Part shown: positions 1-9,126 of the stretch, piece after piece
Layout: every line of letters begins with the position of its first letter
How positions within the stretch are numbered: the stretch's first letter is position 1
Assembly: GCF_019973775.1 (NCBI RefSeq)
Contig: NZ_AP025032.1
Coordinates: 372,001 to 436,000 of the forward strand
DNA length: 64,000 nt
Direction: 5' to 3'
Source of the DNA: Aureimonas sp. SA4125
GTDB lineage: Bacteria > Pseudomonadota > Alphaproteobacteria > Rhizobiales > Rhizobiaceae
Position numbers and translations under genes: made by a program
Notes under the pieces: generated by a model
What the model saw: only the letters and a program-made list of their open reading frames with translations
The model's database searches: none
What the model was told of the DNA's origin: nothing

Positions 1-1
1 T

Positions 2-295
2 GCCATCAGGTTCCGCAGGGCCGACGGGACGCTCCACGACGGCGTCGCGAGCTATGGCCGGCGGCCGACCTTCGACAACGGCGCCGCCCTGTTCGAGACC
101 TATCTCTTCGATTTTTCCGGCGATCTCTACGGCGAGACCGCCGAAGTCTCGCTCTTCGCCTTCCTGCGCGGCGAGGAAAAGTTCGACGGCGTAGATCCGC
201 TCATTGCGCAGATGGACCGCGACGCGGCCGAGGCGCGGGCGTTCCTGGCCGGCGCGGCGCCGCTGTCGCCGCTCGATTCCGCCATCGCCTTCTGA
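2..295 (+). CDS. ribF: Bifunctional riboflavin kinase/FAD synthetase, C-terminal part (partial)
   Basis: The 5' end lies outside the window. The visible 97 residues match the C-terminal riboflavin kinase domain of RibF: a GVASYGRRPTFDNG-like stretch (the PT-x-N substrate region) followed by ETYLFDFSGDLYG, with the usual Glu-rich tail. RibF phosphorylates riboflavin to FMN and then adenylates it to FAD in the cytoplasm. The next gene is ileS; ribF-ileS adjacency is common in proteobacteria. About 270 bases separate the two here, so they may be transcribed separately. Confidence 0.88.
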   Translation, partial: AIRFRRADGTLHDGVASYGRRPTFDNGAALFETYLFDFSGDLYGETAEVSLFAFLRGEEKFDGVDPLIAQMDRDAAEARAFLAGAAPLSPLDSAIAF

Positions 296-565
296 TCGCC
301 ATCGCGGGGCGGCTGCATGGCTCCTGGCGTTTCGCAGCGCCCTCCGAGCGAGGCACCGTGTGCCCCGCGATTCCGCTTTATACGGGCGGCGCGTATTGCT
401 AGAGAGGCGCCATGACCCTTGTCTCGCCCTTGCGAATTATCCGCCCGGTCGCGCGCGCCCTCTGAGCCGGCGGCCGGGACAGCGATCACGCGCCGCCCGC
501 ACCGCGGCGACGACATTCTCCGCGCCGCGCCGTTTTCCGGCCCGCGAACATGAAAAAGATCCGAC
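296..565. other. Intergenic region between ribF and ileS
   Basis: This 270-base gap contains no convincing reading frame with alphaproteobacterial codon bias, no clear factor-independent terminator and no recognised riboswitch. It probably carries the ileS promoter and leader, but I cannot point to one hexamer pair with confidence. Confidence 0.4.
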
Positions 566-3500
566 ATGAGCGACGCTGCCGAAACGACCGATTATTCCAA
601 GACCCTCTATCTGCCCGAGACCGATTTCCCCATGCGGGCCGGGCTGCCGCAGAAGGAGCCGGAATGGATCGCCCGCTGGGATTCCGAGAACCTTTATGAG
701 GCGCTGCGCAAGGACGCCGCCGGCCGGCCGAAATACGTCCTGCACGACGGCCCGCCCTACGCCAACGGCACGCTCCACATCGGCCACGCGCTGAACAAGA
801 TCCTGAAGGACGTCATCACCCGCTCCTTCCAGATGCGCGGCTATGATTCCAACTATGTGCCGGGCTGGGACTGCCACGGCCTGCCGATCGAATGGAAGAT
901 CGAGGAGGCCTACCGCGCCAAGGGCAAGAACAAGGACGAGGTCCCGGTCAACGAGTTCCGGAAGGAATGCCGCGAGTTCGCCGCGCACTGGGTCGGCGTG
1001 CAGTCGGCCGAGTTCCGCCGCCTCGGCGTCGAGGGCGATTTCGCCGACCCCTATCTGACGATGAATTTCGGCGCCGAGTCGGTGATCGCCGGCGAACTCC
1101 TGAAATTCGCCATGTCCGGCCAGCTCTACCGCGGCTCCAAGCCGATCATGTGGTCGGTGGTCGAGAAGACCGCGCTGGCCGAGGCCGAGATCGAGTACGA
1201 GGATTACGAGAGCGACACGGTCTGGGTGAAGTTCCCGGTGCGTGACGGCGGCGACTTGGCGGGTGCCTCCGTCGTCATCTGGACAACCACGCCCTGGACC
1301 ATGCCCGGCAACCGCGCCGTGGCCTACTCCGATCGCGTGCAGTACGGCCTCTACGAGGTCACCGCGCCCGACGACGCGGAAGCCCCGCGCTGGGCGGCCT
1401 TCGGCGAGAAGCTGATCCTCGCCGACAAGCTATCTGCCGACGTCTTCGCCAAGGCGCGGGTGCCGGAGGGGGGGTACGTTCGTGTGGCTGACGTCTCAGC
1501 CGCGGACCTCGCACAGCTCACGCTCGCCCACCCCCTCAAGGGTTTCCGCCCGACGCCGAAGCCGCCGATCTCCCCCCTTGAGGGGGAGATGCCTGGCAAG
1601 GCAGAGGGGGGTGGTCCAGGTGCTGCGCTCACAAATCAGCCCCTCGCCGACGTCGGCGGCAGCGTGCCCCCCTCTGGCCTGCCGGCCATCTCCCCCTCGA
1701 GGGGGGAGATCGATGGGTCGGAAGCCTACGCCTTCCCCGTCCCCCTCCTCGAAGGCGAGCACGTCACCGACGAGGCCGGCACCGGCTTCGTCCACACCGC
1801 GCCGAGCCATGGTCGCGAGGATTTCGACGTCTGGACCTCTAGTAAGCGGCTGCTCGAGACGAAGGGCATCGACACCGCCATCCCCTTCACCGTCGACGAT
1901 GACGGCTTCTACACCAAGGACGTTCCCGGTTTCGGCCCCGACGCGCCGGAGGGCCCGGCCCGCGTCATCGACGACAAGGGCAAGAAGGGCGACGCCAATG
2001 CCCGCATCATCGCGGCGCTGATCGCGGAAGGGAATCTGCTGGCGCGCGGCCGGCTGAAGCACCAGTACCCGCATTCCTGGCGCTCGAAGAAGCCGGTGAT
2101 CTTCCGCAACACGCCGCAGTGGTTCGTCCACATGGACCAGGATCTCGGCGGCTACGGGCTCGGCGGGCTCGACCTCGTCAAGGAGAAGCTCGGCCTTGCC
2201 GACGACACGCTGCGCGGCCGGGCGCTGAAGGCGATCGAGGACACGCGCTTCGTGCCGGCCTCGGGCCAGAACCGGCTGCGCGGCATGATCGCCGACCGGC
2301 CGGACTGGGTGCTCTCGCGCCAAAGGGCGTGGGGCGTGCCGATCGCCGTCTTCGTCGACGAGGACGGCGGGATCCTGAAGGACGAGGCCGTCAATGCCCG
2401 CATCCTCGCGGCCTTCGCCGCCGAGGGCGCCGACGCCTGGTTCGCGACAGGCGCCAAGGAGCGTTTTCTCGGCAACGAGCACGACGGCGCGAAATGGAGC
2501 ATGGTCCGCGACATCCTCGACGTCTGGTTCGATTCGGGCTCGACTCATGCCTTCTGCCTGGAGAAGCGGCCGGACCTCAAATGGCCCGCCGATCTCTATC
2601 TCGAAGGCTCCGACCAGCACCGCGGCTGGTTCCATTCCTCGCTGCTGGAATCCTGCGGCACCCGTGGCCGCGCGCCTTATGATGCGGTGCTGACGCACGG
2701 CTTCGTCATGGACGAGGACGGGCGCAAGATGTCGAAATCGCTCGGCAATGTCGTCACCCCGCAGGAGGTGATCAAGCAGTCCGGCGCCGACATCCTCCGG
2801 CTCTGGGTGGTCAGTTCCGACTATTCCGAGGACCTGCGCCTCGGCAAGACGATCCTCCAGACCAATATCGACGCCTACCGCAAGCTGCGCAATTCGCTGC
2901 GCTGGATGCTCGGCACGCTCGGCCACGACGCGGGCGACGATGTCGCCTTCGCCGACATGCCGGAGCTGGAGCGGCTGATGCTGCATCGGCTGCACGAGCT
3001 CGATAAGGTCGTGCGCAAGGGCTACGACGATTTCGACTTCAAGCGCGTTTCGCGGGCGCTGACCGACTTCATGGGCATCGAGCTCTCGGCCTTCTACTTC
3101 GACATTCGCAAGGACGCGCTCTATTGCGACGCGCCGTCCTCGCTGCGCCGGAAGGCGTCGATCCAGGTCGTGCGCACGCTGTTCGATCATCTCGTCACCT
3201 GGCTGGCGCCGATGCTGCCCTTCACCATGGAGGAGGCCTGGCTGTCGCGTCATCCCGGCGCCCGCTCGGTGCATCTCGAACAGTTCCGCACCGTCGATCC
3301 GCTCTGGGCCGACGAGGCGCTGGCGGCGCGCTGGCAGACCGTCCGGCGCATCCGCCGCGTCGTCACCGGCGCGCTCGAGGAAGAGCGCCGGGCCAAGCGC
3401 ATCGGCTCCTCGCTCGAGGCGGCGCCCGTCGTCTACATCGCCGACGCCGAGATGCGGGCGCTGGCGCAGTCGCTGGATCTGGCCGAGATCGCCATCACCA

Positions 3501-3721
3501 GCGACATCTCCATAGCGGGCGAGGAAGCGCCCGCCGGCGCCTTCGCGCTGGCGGATACGCCGGGCGTCGCGGTCGTCCCGGAACTGGCCGAAGGGCGCAA
3601 ATGCGCCCGTTCATGGAAGATCACCCGCGATGTTGGCAGCGATCCGGCCTATCCGGACGTCTCGGCCCGCGATGCCGCGGCCTTGCGGGAACTGGCAGCA
3701 CTCGGCCGGCTGGCGGACTGA
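566..3721 (+). CDS. ileS: Isoleucyl-tRNA synthetase with an in-frame palindromic-element insertion
   Basis: IleRS charges tRNA-Ile with isoleucine in the cytoplasm. The 1051-residue protein shows the class I signatures PPYANG..HIGH (HIGH at 71-74) and KMSKS (721-725), the editing-domain HTAPSHG motif, and a C-terminal KCARSWKI segment corresponding to the zinc/tRNA-binding tail. It is about 50-80 residues longer than usual. The excess sits in the CP1 editing domain, between the conserved LAHPLKGF and the [18 protein letters not shown] segments. There, residues about 334-384 (PISPLEGEM...[10 protein letters not shown]) are encoded by a large inverted repeat (positions 1566-1712, listed separately). 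The frame stays open through it and the rest of the gene is intact, so the enzyme is presumably functional. ATG start lies within [12 protein letters not shown], typical of alphaproteobacterial IleRS. Confidence 0.97.
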   Translation: MSDAAETTDYSKTLYLPETDFPMRAGLPQKEPEWIARWDSENLYEALRKDAAGRPKYVLHDGPPYANGTLHIGHALNKILKDVITRSFQMRGYDSNYVPGWDCHGLPIEWKIEEAYRAKGKNKDEVPVNEFRKECREFAAHWVGVQSAEFRRLGVEGDFADPYLTMNFGAESVIAGELLKFAMSGQLYRGSKPIMWSVVEKTALAEAEIEYEDYESDTVWVKFPVRDGGDLAGASVVIWTTTPWTMPGNRAVAYSDRVQYGLYEVTAPDDAEAPRWAAFGEKLILADKLSADVFAKARVPEGGYVRVADVSAADLAQLTLAHPLKGFRPTPKPPISPLEGEMPGKAEGGGPGAALTNQPLADVGGSVPPSGLPAISPSRGEIDGSEAYAFPVPLLEGEHVTDEAGTGFVHTAPSHGREDFDVWTSSKRLLETKGIDTAIPFTVDDDGFYTKDVPGFGPDAPEGPARVIDDKGKKGDANARIIAALIAEGNLLARGRLKHQYPHSWRSKKPVIFRNTPQWFVHMDQDLGGYGLGGLDLVKEKLGLADDTLRGRALKAIEDTRFVPASGQNRLRGMIADRPDWVLSRQRAWGVPIAVFVDEDGGILKDEAVNARILAAFAAEGADAWFATGAKERFLGNEHDGAKWSMVRDILDVWFDSGSTHAFCLEKRPDLKWPADLYLEGSDQHRGWFHSSLLESCGTRGRAPYDAVLTHGFVMDEDGRKMSKSLGNVVTPQEVIKQSGADILRLWVVSSDYSEDLRLGKTILQTNIDAYRKLRNSLRWMLGTLGHDAGDDVAFADMPELERLMLHRLHELDKVVRKGYDDFDFKRVSRALTDFMGIELSAFYFDIRKDALYCDAPSSLRRKASIQVVRTLFDHLVTWLAPMLPFTMEEAWLSRHPGARSVHLEQFRTVDPLWADEALAARWQTVRRIRRVVTGALEEERRAKRIGSSLEAAPVVYIADAEMRALAQSLDLAEIAITSDISIAGEEAPAGAFALADTPGVAVVPELAEGRKCARSWKITRDVGSDPAYPDVSARDAAALRELAALGRLAD
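1566..1712. repeat. Palindromic repeat element inserted inside ileS
   Basis: Two arms of about 46 bases (1566-1611 and 1667-1712) are inverted copies of each other with few mismatches. Each arm also contains its own hairpin: 1568-1590 around CCCCTTGAGGGG and 1688-1710 around CCCCTCGAGGGG. The spacer (1612-1666) has no match. Translated, the arms give [16 protein letters not shown] and [15 protein letters not shown]. These peptides are hallmarks of an abundant rhizobial intergenic palindromic repeat when it is read through in frame. The element adds roughly 50 residues without a stop codon. I saw no second copy in the window. Confidence 0.88.
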
Positions 3722-3930
3722 AAGAGGCGATGGGCTCTGTCGACGCGGCAACCTTCGCGGCGTCGCGGCGCTGGGACGTCGCCGCAACACTCCGGCTTTT
3801 CTTGCGCGAAACCTGCGCTTGCCGTAGAACCGGCCCGGAAATCGACAGAATTTGCGGTCTATGGCTGCGGGCGGTTGGGGACGCCGGTCGCAGGCCATGA
3901 CGGCAAATCGGCAAGGGGGCCGAGAAGACG

Positions 3931-4623
3931 ATGAAGCTTCGTAAGACACGCATCGCGACAAGCGGGATCGGCGCCGCGGCCATGGCTGTGGCGCTGTCCG
4001 GCTGTGTAGGACCGACCTACGGCACCGGCAAGACGGCCGGCGAGCAGTTGATCGGAGACCTCGACGGCATGCTGTCGCTCGGCTCCAGGAACGACGAGGC
4101 CAAGGCGATCTCCTACGCCCCGCGGGCCGAACTCGTGAAGCCTTCGGATACCTCGATCCTGCCGCCGCCGCGCGACGGCGTGTCGGCTGAGAACGATCCG
4201 AACTGGCCGGAATCCCCGGAAGTCCGGAGCGCCCGGATCAAGGCTGCCGCAGACGCGCGCAACAGCCGCAGCGATGTCATCAGCGCCGATGTCGCTTTGT
4301 CCGACAAGGAAGGCATCACGTCGGAGCAGATGGCGGCCAATACGCAGACCGTCAAACCGTTCGTCAACGACCGCGCCAAAACCACGCTGTCGCCCGAGGA
4401 GCTCGACTCCAGCCGCAGCGCCTTCCAGGCAAGGCTGCGCGAGAGCAAGCAGGGCTCGCCGACGACCCGCAAGTATCTGAGCGAGCCGCCCGTCGCCTAT
4501 CGCCAGCCCTCGGCCTCGGCGCCGGTGGGCGATCCCGGCGTTGACGAGCGCGTCAAGGAAGCGCGGATCAAGGGCAATGACGAGAGCATCGGGACCAAGC
4601 TGCGGAACCTCCTGCCGTTCTAG
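3931..4623 (+). CDS. Conserved lipoprotein of unknown function
   Basis: The 230-residue product has a positively charged N-terminus, a short hydrophobic stretch and a lipobox LSGC with Cys25, so it should be processed by signal peptidase II and lipidated. The mature part is polar and looks largely unstructured, with a Pro-rich patch (about residues 76-84: SILPPPRDG). The YAPRAELV.P...LPPP pattern resembles small rhizobial envelope lipoproteins with DUF3035/BamF-like starts, but I cannot assign a family firmly. It follows ileS by 209 bases, where many proteobacteria have lspA. It ends convergently with tadA. Confidence 0.75.
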   Translation: MKLRKTRIATSGIGAAAMAVALSGCVGPTYGTGKTAGEQLIGDLDGMLSLGSRNDEAKAISYAPRAELVKPSDTSILPPPRDGVSAENDPNWPESPEVRSARIKAAADARNSRSDVISADVALSDKEGITSEQMAANTQTVKPFVNDRAKTTLSPEELDSSRSAFQARLRESKQGSPTTRKYLSEPPVAYRQPSASAPVGDPGVDERVKEARIKGNDESIGTKLRNLLPF

Positions 4624-4719
4624 GCACGGTCGCCGACGAATGGTCGCGAGCGGCTTCGGCAGGGGTGGGGCGAGGGCTCTTTTCCCGCCGTCGTGGTGCG
4701 ATGCTGCTGCCTCGGCAGC

Positions 4720-5169
4720 TCAGCTGCGCTTTTGCTGGAAGAAGCCGCGCAGGAGCGTCGCGGAGGCCTCCTCGGCGATGCCCGGATAGACCTCCGGCGC
4801 GTGGTGGCAGGTCGGCTGCGCAAAGAAGCGGGGACCGTTGTCGACCGCGCCGCCCTTTGCATCGCCCGTGCCGTAATAGAGCCGCCTGATCCGCGCGAAG
4901 GATAGCGCACCGGCGCACATCGCGCAGGGTTCGAGCGTCACATAGAGGTCGCAGCCGGTGAGTCGCTCCTGCCCAAGCGACCGGCAGGCGGCGCGGATCA
5001 CCAGCATCTCGGCATGCGCGGTCGGATCGTGCGTCTCCCGCGTCCGGTTGCCGTCGCGGGCGACGACCACGCCGTCCGAGACGAGCACCGCCCCCACCGG
5101 CACCTCGCCCCGCGCAGCGGCGCCCCGCGCTTCTTCCAGGGCAAGTTCCATGTAATTCTGGCGTCTCAT
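4720..5169 (-). CDS. tadA: tRNA-specific adenosine-34 deaminase
   Basis: TadA deaminates the wobble adenosine of tRNA-Arg(ACG) to inosine. The 149-residue product has the zinc-deaminase signature TAHAE (His ligand and catalytic Glu) and, about 30 residues later, PCAMC with the two Cys ligands, followed by RIRRLYYGTGDAKGGAVDNG, typical of TadA. The reading frame is open upstream to 5238, but homology starts at MRRQNYMELALEEA, so the ATG at 5167-5169 is chosen. The gene is divergent from rluB, with about 75 bases between starts. Confidence 0.93.
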   Translation of the reverse strand: MRRQNYMELALEEARGAAARGEVPVGAVLVSDGVVVARDGNRTRETHDPTAHAEMLVIRAACRSLGQERLTGCDLYVTLEPCAMCAGALSFARIRRLYYGTGDAKGGAVDNGPRFFAQPTCHHAPEVYPGIAEEASATLLRGFFQQKRS

Positions 5170-5243
5170 GGCATTCCCCGTCGTCCGGCACTCGCCCGAC
5201 CTCCGCGGACCTGATAAGCACCGCCGAGCAAAAGGCAAAGATC

Positions 5244-6974
5244 ATGAACGACAGAAGCGACGGCAACGACGAAAAGAAGGGCTGGAAGCCCCGCGACGGC
5301 AAGGCCGAAGCGCCCGGCGAAAAGCGGGTGTTCAAGCCGCGGCCACTCGGCGCCTCGCCGCGCCCCGCCGCCGGGCCCCAACGCAAATCCTATCCGACCA
5401 AGTTCGACACGGATGCGCCGGGCATGGCCGACAAGGCCCGCAGTTCCGACCGCAAGCCGCGCGACGACGCTCGGCCCGGCCGTTCGCCCGCGCCCGAGAC
5501 CGACGAGCCCGCCGGCTCGATGCGCATCGCCAAGCGGCTGGCGCGCGCCGGCATCGCCTCGCGCCGCGACGCCGAAGGCATGATCGCCGACGGCCGCATC
5601 AAGGTGAACGGCAAGGTGCTGGACACGCCGGCCCTCGTCGTCACCGGCAAGGACCGGATCGAGGTCGACAACCAGCCGCTGACGCCGATCGAGCGCACGC
5701 GGCTCTGGCTGTTCCACAAGCCGGCCGGCGTTGTCACCACCAATCGGGATCCCGAGGGCCGTCCGACGGTCTTCGACCGGCTGCCGGAAGACCTGCCGCG
5801 CGTTCTTTCCGTCGGCCGCCTCGACATCAACACCGAGGGGCTGCTGCTTCTCACGAATGACGGGGGCCTTGCCCGCATTCTCGAACTGCCGGCAACCGGC
5901 TGGCTCAGGCGATACCGCGTGCGCGCCCACGGCACGGTGACGCAGGCGCAGCTCGACGCGCTGCGCCAGGGCATCGCCGTCGACGGCGTCTTCTACGGCG
6001 CCATCGAGGCGACGCTGGATTCGGAGAAGGGCGCCAATGTCTGGCTGACGCTCGGCCTGCGTGAGGGCAAGAATCGCGAGGTGAAGCGCATTCTCGGCCA
6101 TCTCGGCCTCGACGTGAACCGCCTCATCCGCCTGTCCTTCGGCCCCTTCCAGCTCGGCGACATTCCCGAAGGCGCGGTGCGCGAGATCAACGGCCGCATG
6201 CTGCGCGACCAGCTCGGCGACCGGCTGATCGAGGAATCGGGCGCCGATTTCGACGCGCCGATCATCAACACCTTCACCAACGAGACGGTGCAGGCGGAGA
6301 AGAAGGAAGAGGCGCCGAAGCCGAAGAGCGAATGGGTCTCGGCGGCCGGCGAACGGCCGAACAAGAAGAAGTTCGGCGATGCCAAGCGCACCGACGCCCT
6401 CGGCCGCATGGACACCAGGCCGCCACGGCCGGACCGCGACGCGCGCCCCTCGCGCGATGCCCGGCCGGCGCGGGACGACCGCCCGTCCTACTCGGACCGT
6501 CCGCCGCGCGACGATGACCGTCCGCGCGCGAGCAAGCCCGGCGAGGAGGCCGAGGCGCCGAAAAAGCCGACCGGTCCGCGCCGGATGGCGAATGTCTGGA
6601 TGGCGCCCGGCGCCCGTCCGATCGGCGAGAAGAAGGCGGCCGTGCGCGAGGAACGTGCCAAGGGCCGTGGCGATCGCCCCAAGCCCGTCTTCGGCAAGGC
6701 ACGAAGCGATGACGGCGCGCGTCCCGCACGCGGCCCCGGCGCGCCCCGTCCGCAGGGCGCCGGCGGTGCTTCTCGTTCCCAGGGCGCCGCCGGTGCCGGC
6801 GACCGACCGAAACCGCGACCGCTCGGCGATGGCCCGCGCAGCCGGCCCTCCACCGGCGACGGACCGCGCAGCCGGCCGGGCTCTGGAGACGCGCCCCGCA
6901 GCCGTCCCGGTGCGCCGCGCGACGGCGCCAAGCGTGGCCCTTCCGACGGCCCGAAGCGCGGTCCGCGGAGTTAA
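5244..6974 (+). CDS. rluB: Ribosomal large subunit pseudouridine synthase, RsuA/RluB family, with a long disordered tail
   Basis: RluB-family enzymes isomerise a uridine in 23S rRNA (U2605 in E. coli). The 576-residue protein has a charged, Pro/Lys-rich N-terminal extension of about 90 residues. An S4 RNA-binding domain follows (about 93-140, MRIAKRLARAGIASRRDAEG), then the RsuA-type catalytic core with VGRLDINTEGLLLLTND, whose catalytic Asp is residue 194, and REGKNREVKRI. After about residue 345 the chain becomes a 230-residue Arg/Pro/Gly/Asp-rich low-complexity tail with short repeats around GDGPRSRP. Such tails are common in rhizobial homologues and are probably disordered and RNA-binding. 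rsmD follows after 6 bases, so two rRNA-modification genes are likely cotranscribed. Confidence 0.92.
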   Translation: MNDRSDGNDEKKGWKPRDGKAEAPGEKRVFKPRPLGASPRPAAGPQRKSYPTKFDTDAPGMADKARSSDRKPRDDARPGRSPAPETDEPAGSMRIAKRLARAGIASRRDAEGMIADGRIKVNGKVLDTPALVVTGKDRIEVDNQPLTPIERTRLWLFHKPAGVVTTNRDPEGRPTVFDRLPEDLPRVLSVGRLDINTEGLLLLTNDGGLARILELPATGWLRRYRVRAHGTVTQAQLDALRQGIAVDGVFYGAIEATLDSEKGANVWLTLGLREGKNREVKRILGHLGLDVNRLIRLSFGPFQLGDIPEGAVREINGRMLRDQLGDRLIEESGADFDAPIINTFTNETVQAEKKEEAPKPKSEWVSAAGERPNKKKFGDAKRTDALGRMDTRPPRPDRDARPSRDARPARDDRPSYSDRPPRDDDRPRASKPGEEAEAPKKPTGPRRMANVWMAPGARPIGEKKAAVREERAKGRGDRPKPVFGKARSDDGARPARGPGAPRPQGAGGASRSQGAAGAGDRPKPRPLGDGPRSRPSTGDGPRSRPGSGDAPRSRPGAPRDGAKRGPSDGPKRGPRS

Positions 6975-6980
6975 GGCCGG

Positions 6981-7544
6981 ATGCGCATCGTCGGCGGAAC
7001 GTTTCGCGGCCGGGCGCTGGCCGGTCCGAAGACCGACGCCATCCGCCCGACCACCGACCGCATCCGCGAGACGCTGTTCAATATCCTGCAGCATGGCTAC
7101 GCCCAGGTGCTGAACGGCGCCCGCGTGATCGACCTGTTCTCCGGCACCGGCGCGCTGGGCCTCGAGGCGATGTCGCGCGGCGCGAAATACTGCCTCTTCG
7201 TCGAGGAGGGCACCGAGGGCCGCGGCCTGCTGCGAACCAATATCGAGGCACTCGGCCTGACCGGGGCGACGCGCATCTTCCGGCGCGACGCGACGAAGCT
7301 TGGCCCCGTCGGCGCGCTTCAGCCCTTCGACGTGCTCTTTGCCGATCCGCCCTATGGCAGGCGTCTCGGCGAGGCGGCGCTCACCGAGGCCCGCCGCGAG
7401 GGCTGGCTTTCGCCCGGTGCGCTGTGCATTCTGGAGGAGGCGACCAGCGCCGATTTCGAGCTGCCGCAGGGGTTCGTCATCGACGATACGCGCTCCACCG
7501 GCGAGACGGTCCTGCGCTTCCTGCGCCTTTCCGAACCGGCCTGA
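6981..7544 (+). CDS. rsmD: 16S rRNA (guanine(966)-N2)-methyltransferase
   Basis: RsmD methylates N2 of G966 in 16S rRNA using S-adenosylmethionine. The 187-residue protein starts MRIVGGTFRGRAL, the typical family start. It carries the SAM-binding loop DLFSGTGALGLEAMSRG and the N2-methyltransferase catalytic motif DPPYG. It starts 6 bases after rluB stops and is probably in the same transcript. Confidence 0.95.
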   Translation: MRIVGGTFRGRALAGPKTDAIRPTTDRIRETLFNILQHGYAQVLNGARVIDLFSGTGALGLEAMSRGAKYCLFVEEGTEGRGLLRTNIEALGLTGATRIFRRDATKLGPVGALQPFDVLFADPPYGRRLGEAALTEARREGWLSPGALCILEEATSADFELPQGFVIDDTRSTGETVLRFLRLSEPA

Positions 7545-7657
7545 GCTTTGCGCCAGTCCTGCGAAAGCCCTGTGGACCCTAACAAAAACGTAATTGGCGC
7601 AGACGTCTGGCCTCGGCCATAGGTCAGCTCACGTTTCGACAGAAGTTCAGGGATCGA

Positions 7658-9103
7658 ATGACGATGCACCGAGTTTCCCGCCGCGCGACACTGTGCGCTC
7701 TCGCCCTTTCCACGCTCCTTTCGTCCGCCGCCCTCGCCGAGATGGCGACCGTTCCGTCGCAGCCGGCCGGCACGGCGATGACGTCGGCCGAGCGCCTCGC
7801 CCAGGCCGAGGCGAAGCGCCCGAAGAACGAGAGCTTCGTCCTGGAGAACGGCCTGCAGGTCGTCGTCCTGCCCGACCACCGCGCCCCCGTGGTGACGCAG
7901 ATGGTCTGGTATCGTGCCGGTTCTGCCGACGAGAAGCCCGGCGTCTCCGGCATCGCGCATTTCCTCGAACACCTGATGTTCAAGGGCACGACGACGCACA
8001 AGGCCGGCGTCTTCTCCAGCGCCGTGTCCGACATCGGCGGCGAGGAGAACGCCTTCACCTCGTCCGACTACACCGCCTACTACCAGCAGGTGCCGTCGCA
8101 GTCGCTGGAACAGATGATGGAATTCGAGGCCGACCGGATGGAGAACCTCGTCCTTTCGGACGCGGCTGTCCTGCCCGAGCGCGACGTGATCCTCGAGGAG
8201 CGCCGCCAGCGCGTCGACAACAATCCCGGCTCCCAGCTGCAGGAGGCGGTGCAGGCGGCGATGTATCAGAACAGCCATTACGGCATTCCGATCATCGGCT
8301 GGCGGCACGAGATGGAGAAGCTCTCCAAGGACGACGCCATCGCCTGGTACAACCAGTACTATACGCCCAACAACGCGACGCTGATCGTCGCCGGCGACGT
8401 CACCAGCGAGGAAGTCCGCACGCTGGCGGAAAAGACCTTCGGCAAGGTCAAGCGCCGGGCCGAGAGCGAGGACCGGGCCGCACTTCGGCCGACCGAGCCC
8501 GAACCGCTGGCCGCCCGCACGGTCACGCTGACCGACGCCCGCGTCACCCAGCCATCCCTGCAGCGCGGCTATCTGACGCCGTCCGACACCACCGCCGAGC
8601 CCGGCGAGGCCGAGGCGCTCGACGTCCTTGCCGATGTTCTCGGCGGCGGCACCACCAGCCGGCTCTACCGGGCGCTCGTCGTCGACCAGGCGATCGCCGC
8701 CGGCGTCGGCGCCTACAATGCCGGCTCGGCGCTGAAGGAGGGCCAGTTCGGCGTCTACGGCACGCCGCGCGGCGCGGCCGACATCGCCATGGTGGAAGCC
8801 TCGATCGATGCCGAGATCGCACGACTCCTCAAGGACGGGATCACGCCCGAGGAACTCGAGCGCGCCAAGAACCGCGTGCGCAAGCAGGTCGTCTACGAGC
8901 GTGACAGCCAGACCGCGCTCGCCCGCCGATACGGCGCTGCGATCTCGACGGGGCTGACCATTGCCGATGTCGACAGCTATCCCGACCGCATCGAGAAGGT
9001 GACGGTCGAGAGTGTCGGCGCCGTCGCCCGCAAATATCTGCAGCCGAAGCGTTCGGTCACCGGCTACCTGCTGCCGGCTCCCGCGACCGATACCCGCTCC
9101 TGA
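7658..9103 (+). CDS. M16 family zinc metallopeptidase, catalytic partner
   Basis: This 481-residue exported protease has a cleavable-type signal peptide (hydrophobic core LCALALSTLLSSAALA) and the inverted zinc motif HFLEH (His101, Glu104, His105). A downstream Glu in VILEERRQRVDN supplies the third ligand. The second half carries the C-terminal M16 domain with GGGTTSRLYRALV. The next gene is a second M16 protein lacking the zinc motif. Such catalytic/non-catalytic pairs form heterodimeric periplasmic peptidases in many alphaproteobacteria. Substrate unknown. Upstream is a 113-base gap after rsmD. Confidence 0.93.
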   Translation: MTMHRVSRRATLCALALSTLLSSAALAEMATVPSQPAGTAMTSAERLAQAEAKRPKNESFVLENGLQVVVLPDHRAPVVTQMVWYRAGSADEKPGVSGIAHFLEHLMFKGTTTHKAGVFSSAVSDIGGEENAFTSSDYTAYYQQVPSQSLEQMMEFEADRMENLVLSDAAVLPERDVILEERRQRVDNNPGSQLQEAVQAAMYQNSHYGIPIIGWRHEMEKLSKDDAIAWYNQYYTPNNATLIVAGDVTSEEVRTLAEKTFGKVKRRAESEDRAALRPTEPEPLAARTVTLTDARVTQPSLQRGYLTPSDTTAEPGEAEALDVLADVLGGGTTSRLYRALVVDQAIAAGVGAYNAGSALKEGQFGVYGTPRGAADIAMVEASIDAEIARLLKDGITPEELERAKNRVRKQVVYERDSQTALARRYGAAISTGLTIADVDSYPDRIEKVTVESVGAVARKYLQPKRSVTGYLLPAPATDTRS

Positions 9104-9126
9104 ACCGACACCGAGGCCTGCGACCC

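Noticed and set aside
1496..3274. 592-codon minus-strand open frame inside ileS
   Set aside because: Antisense shadow; its only familiar patch is the palindromic element, which reads open on both strands by symmetry.
3730..3900. Small + strand open frame after ileS
   Set aside because: 56 codons, Arg-rich, no ribosome-binding site and no recognisable similarity; it shares its frame with a shadow running through ileS.
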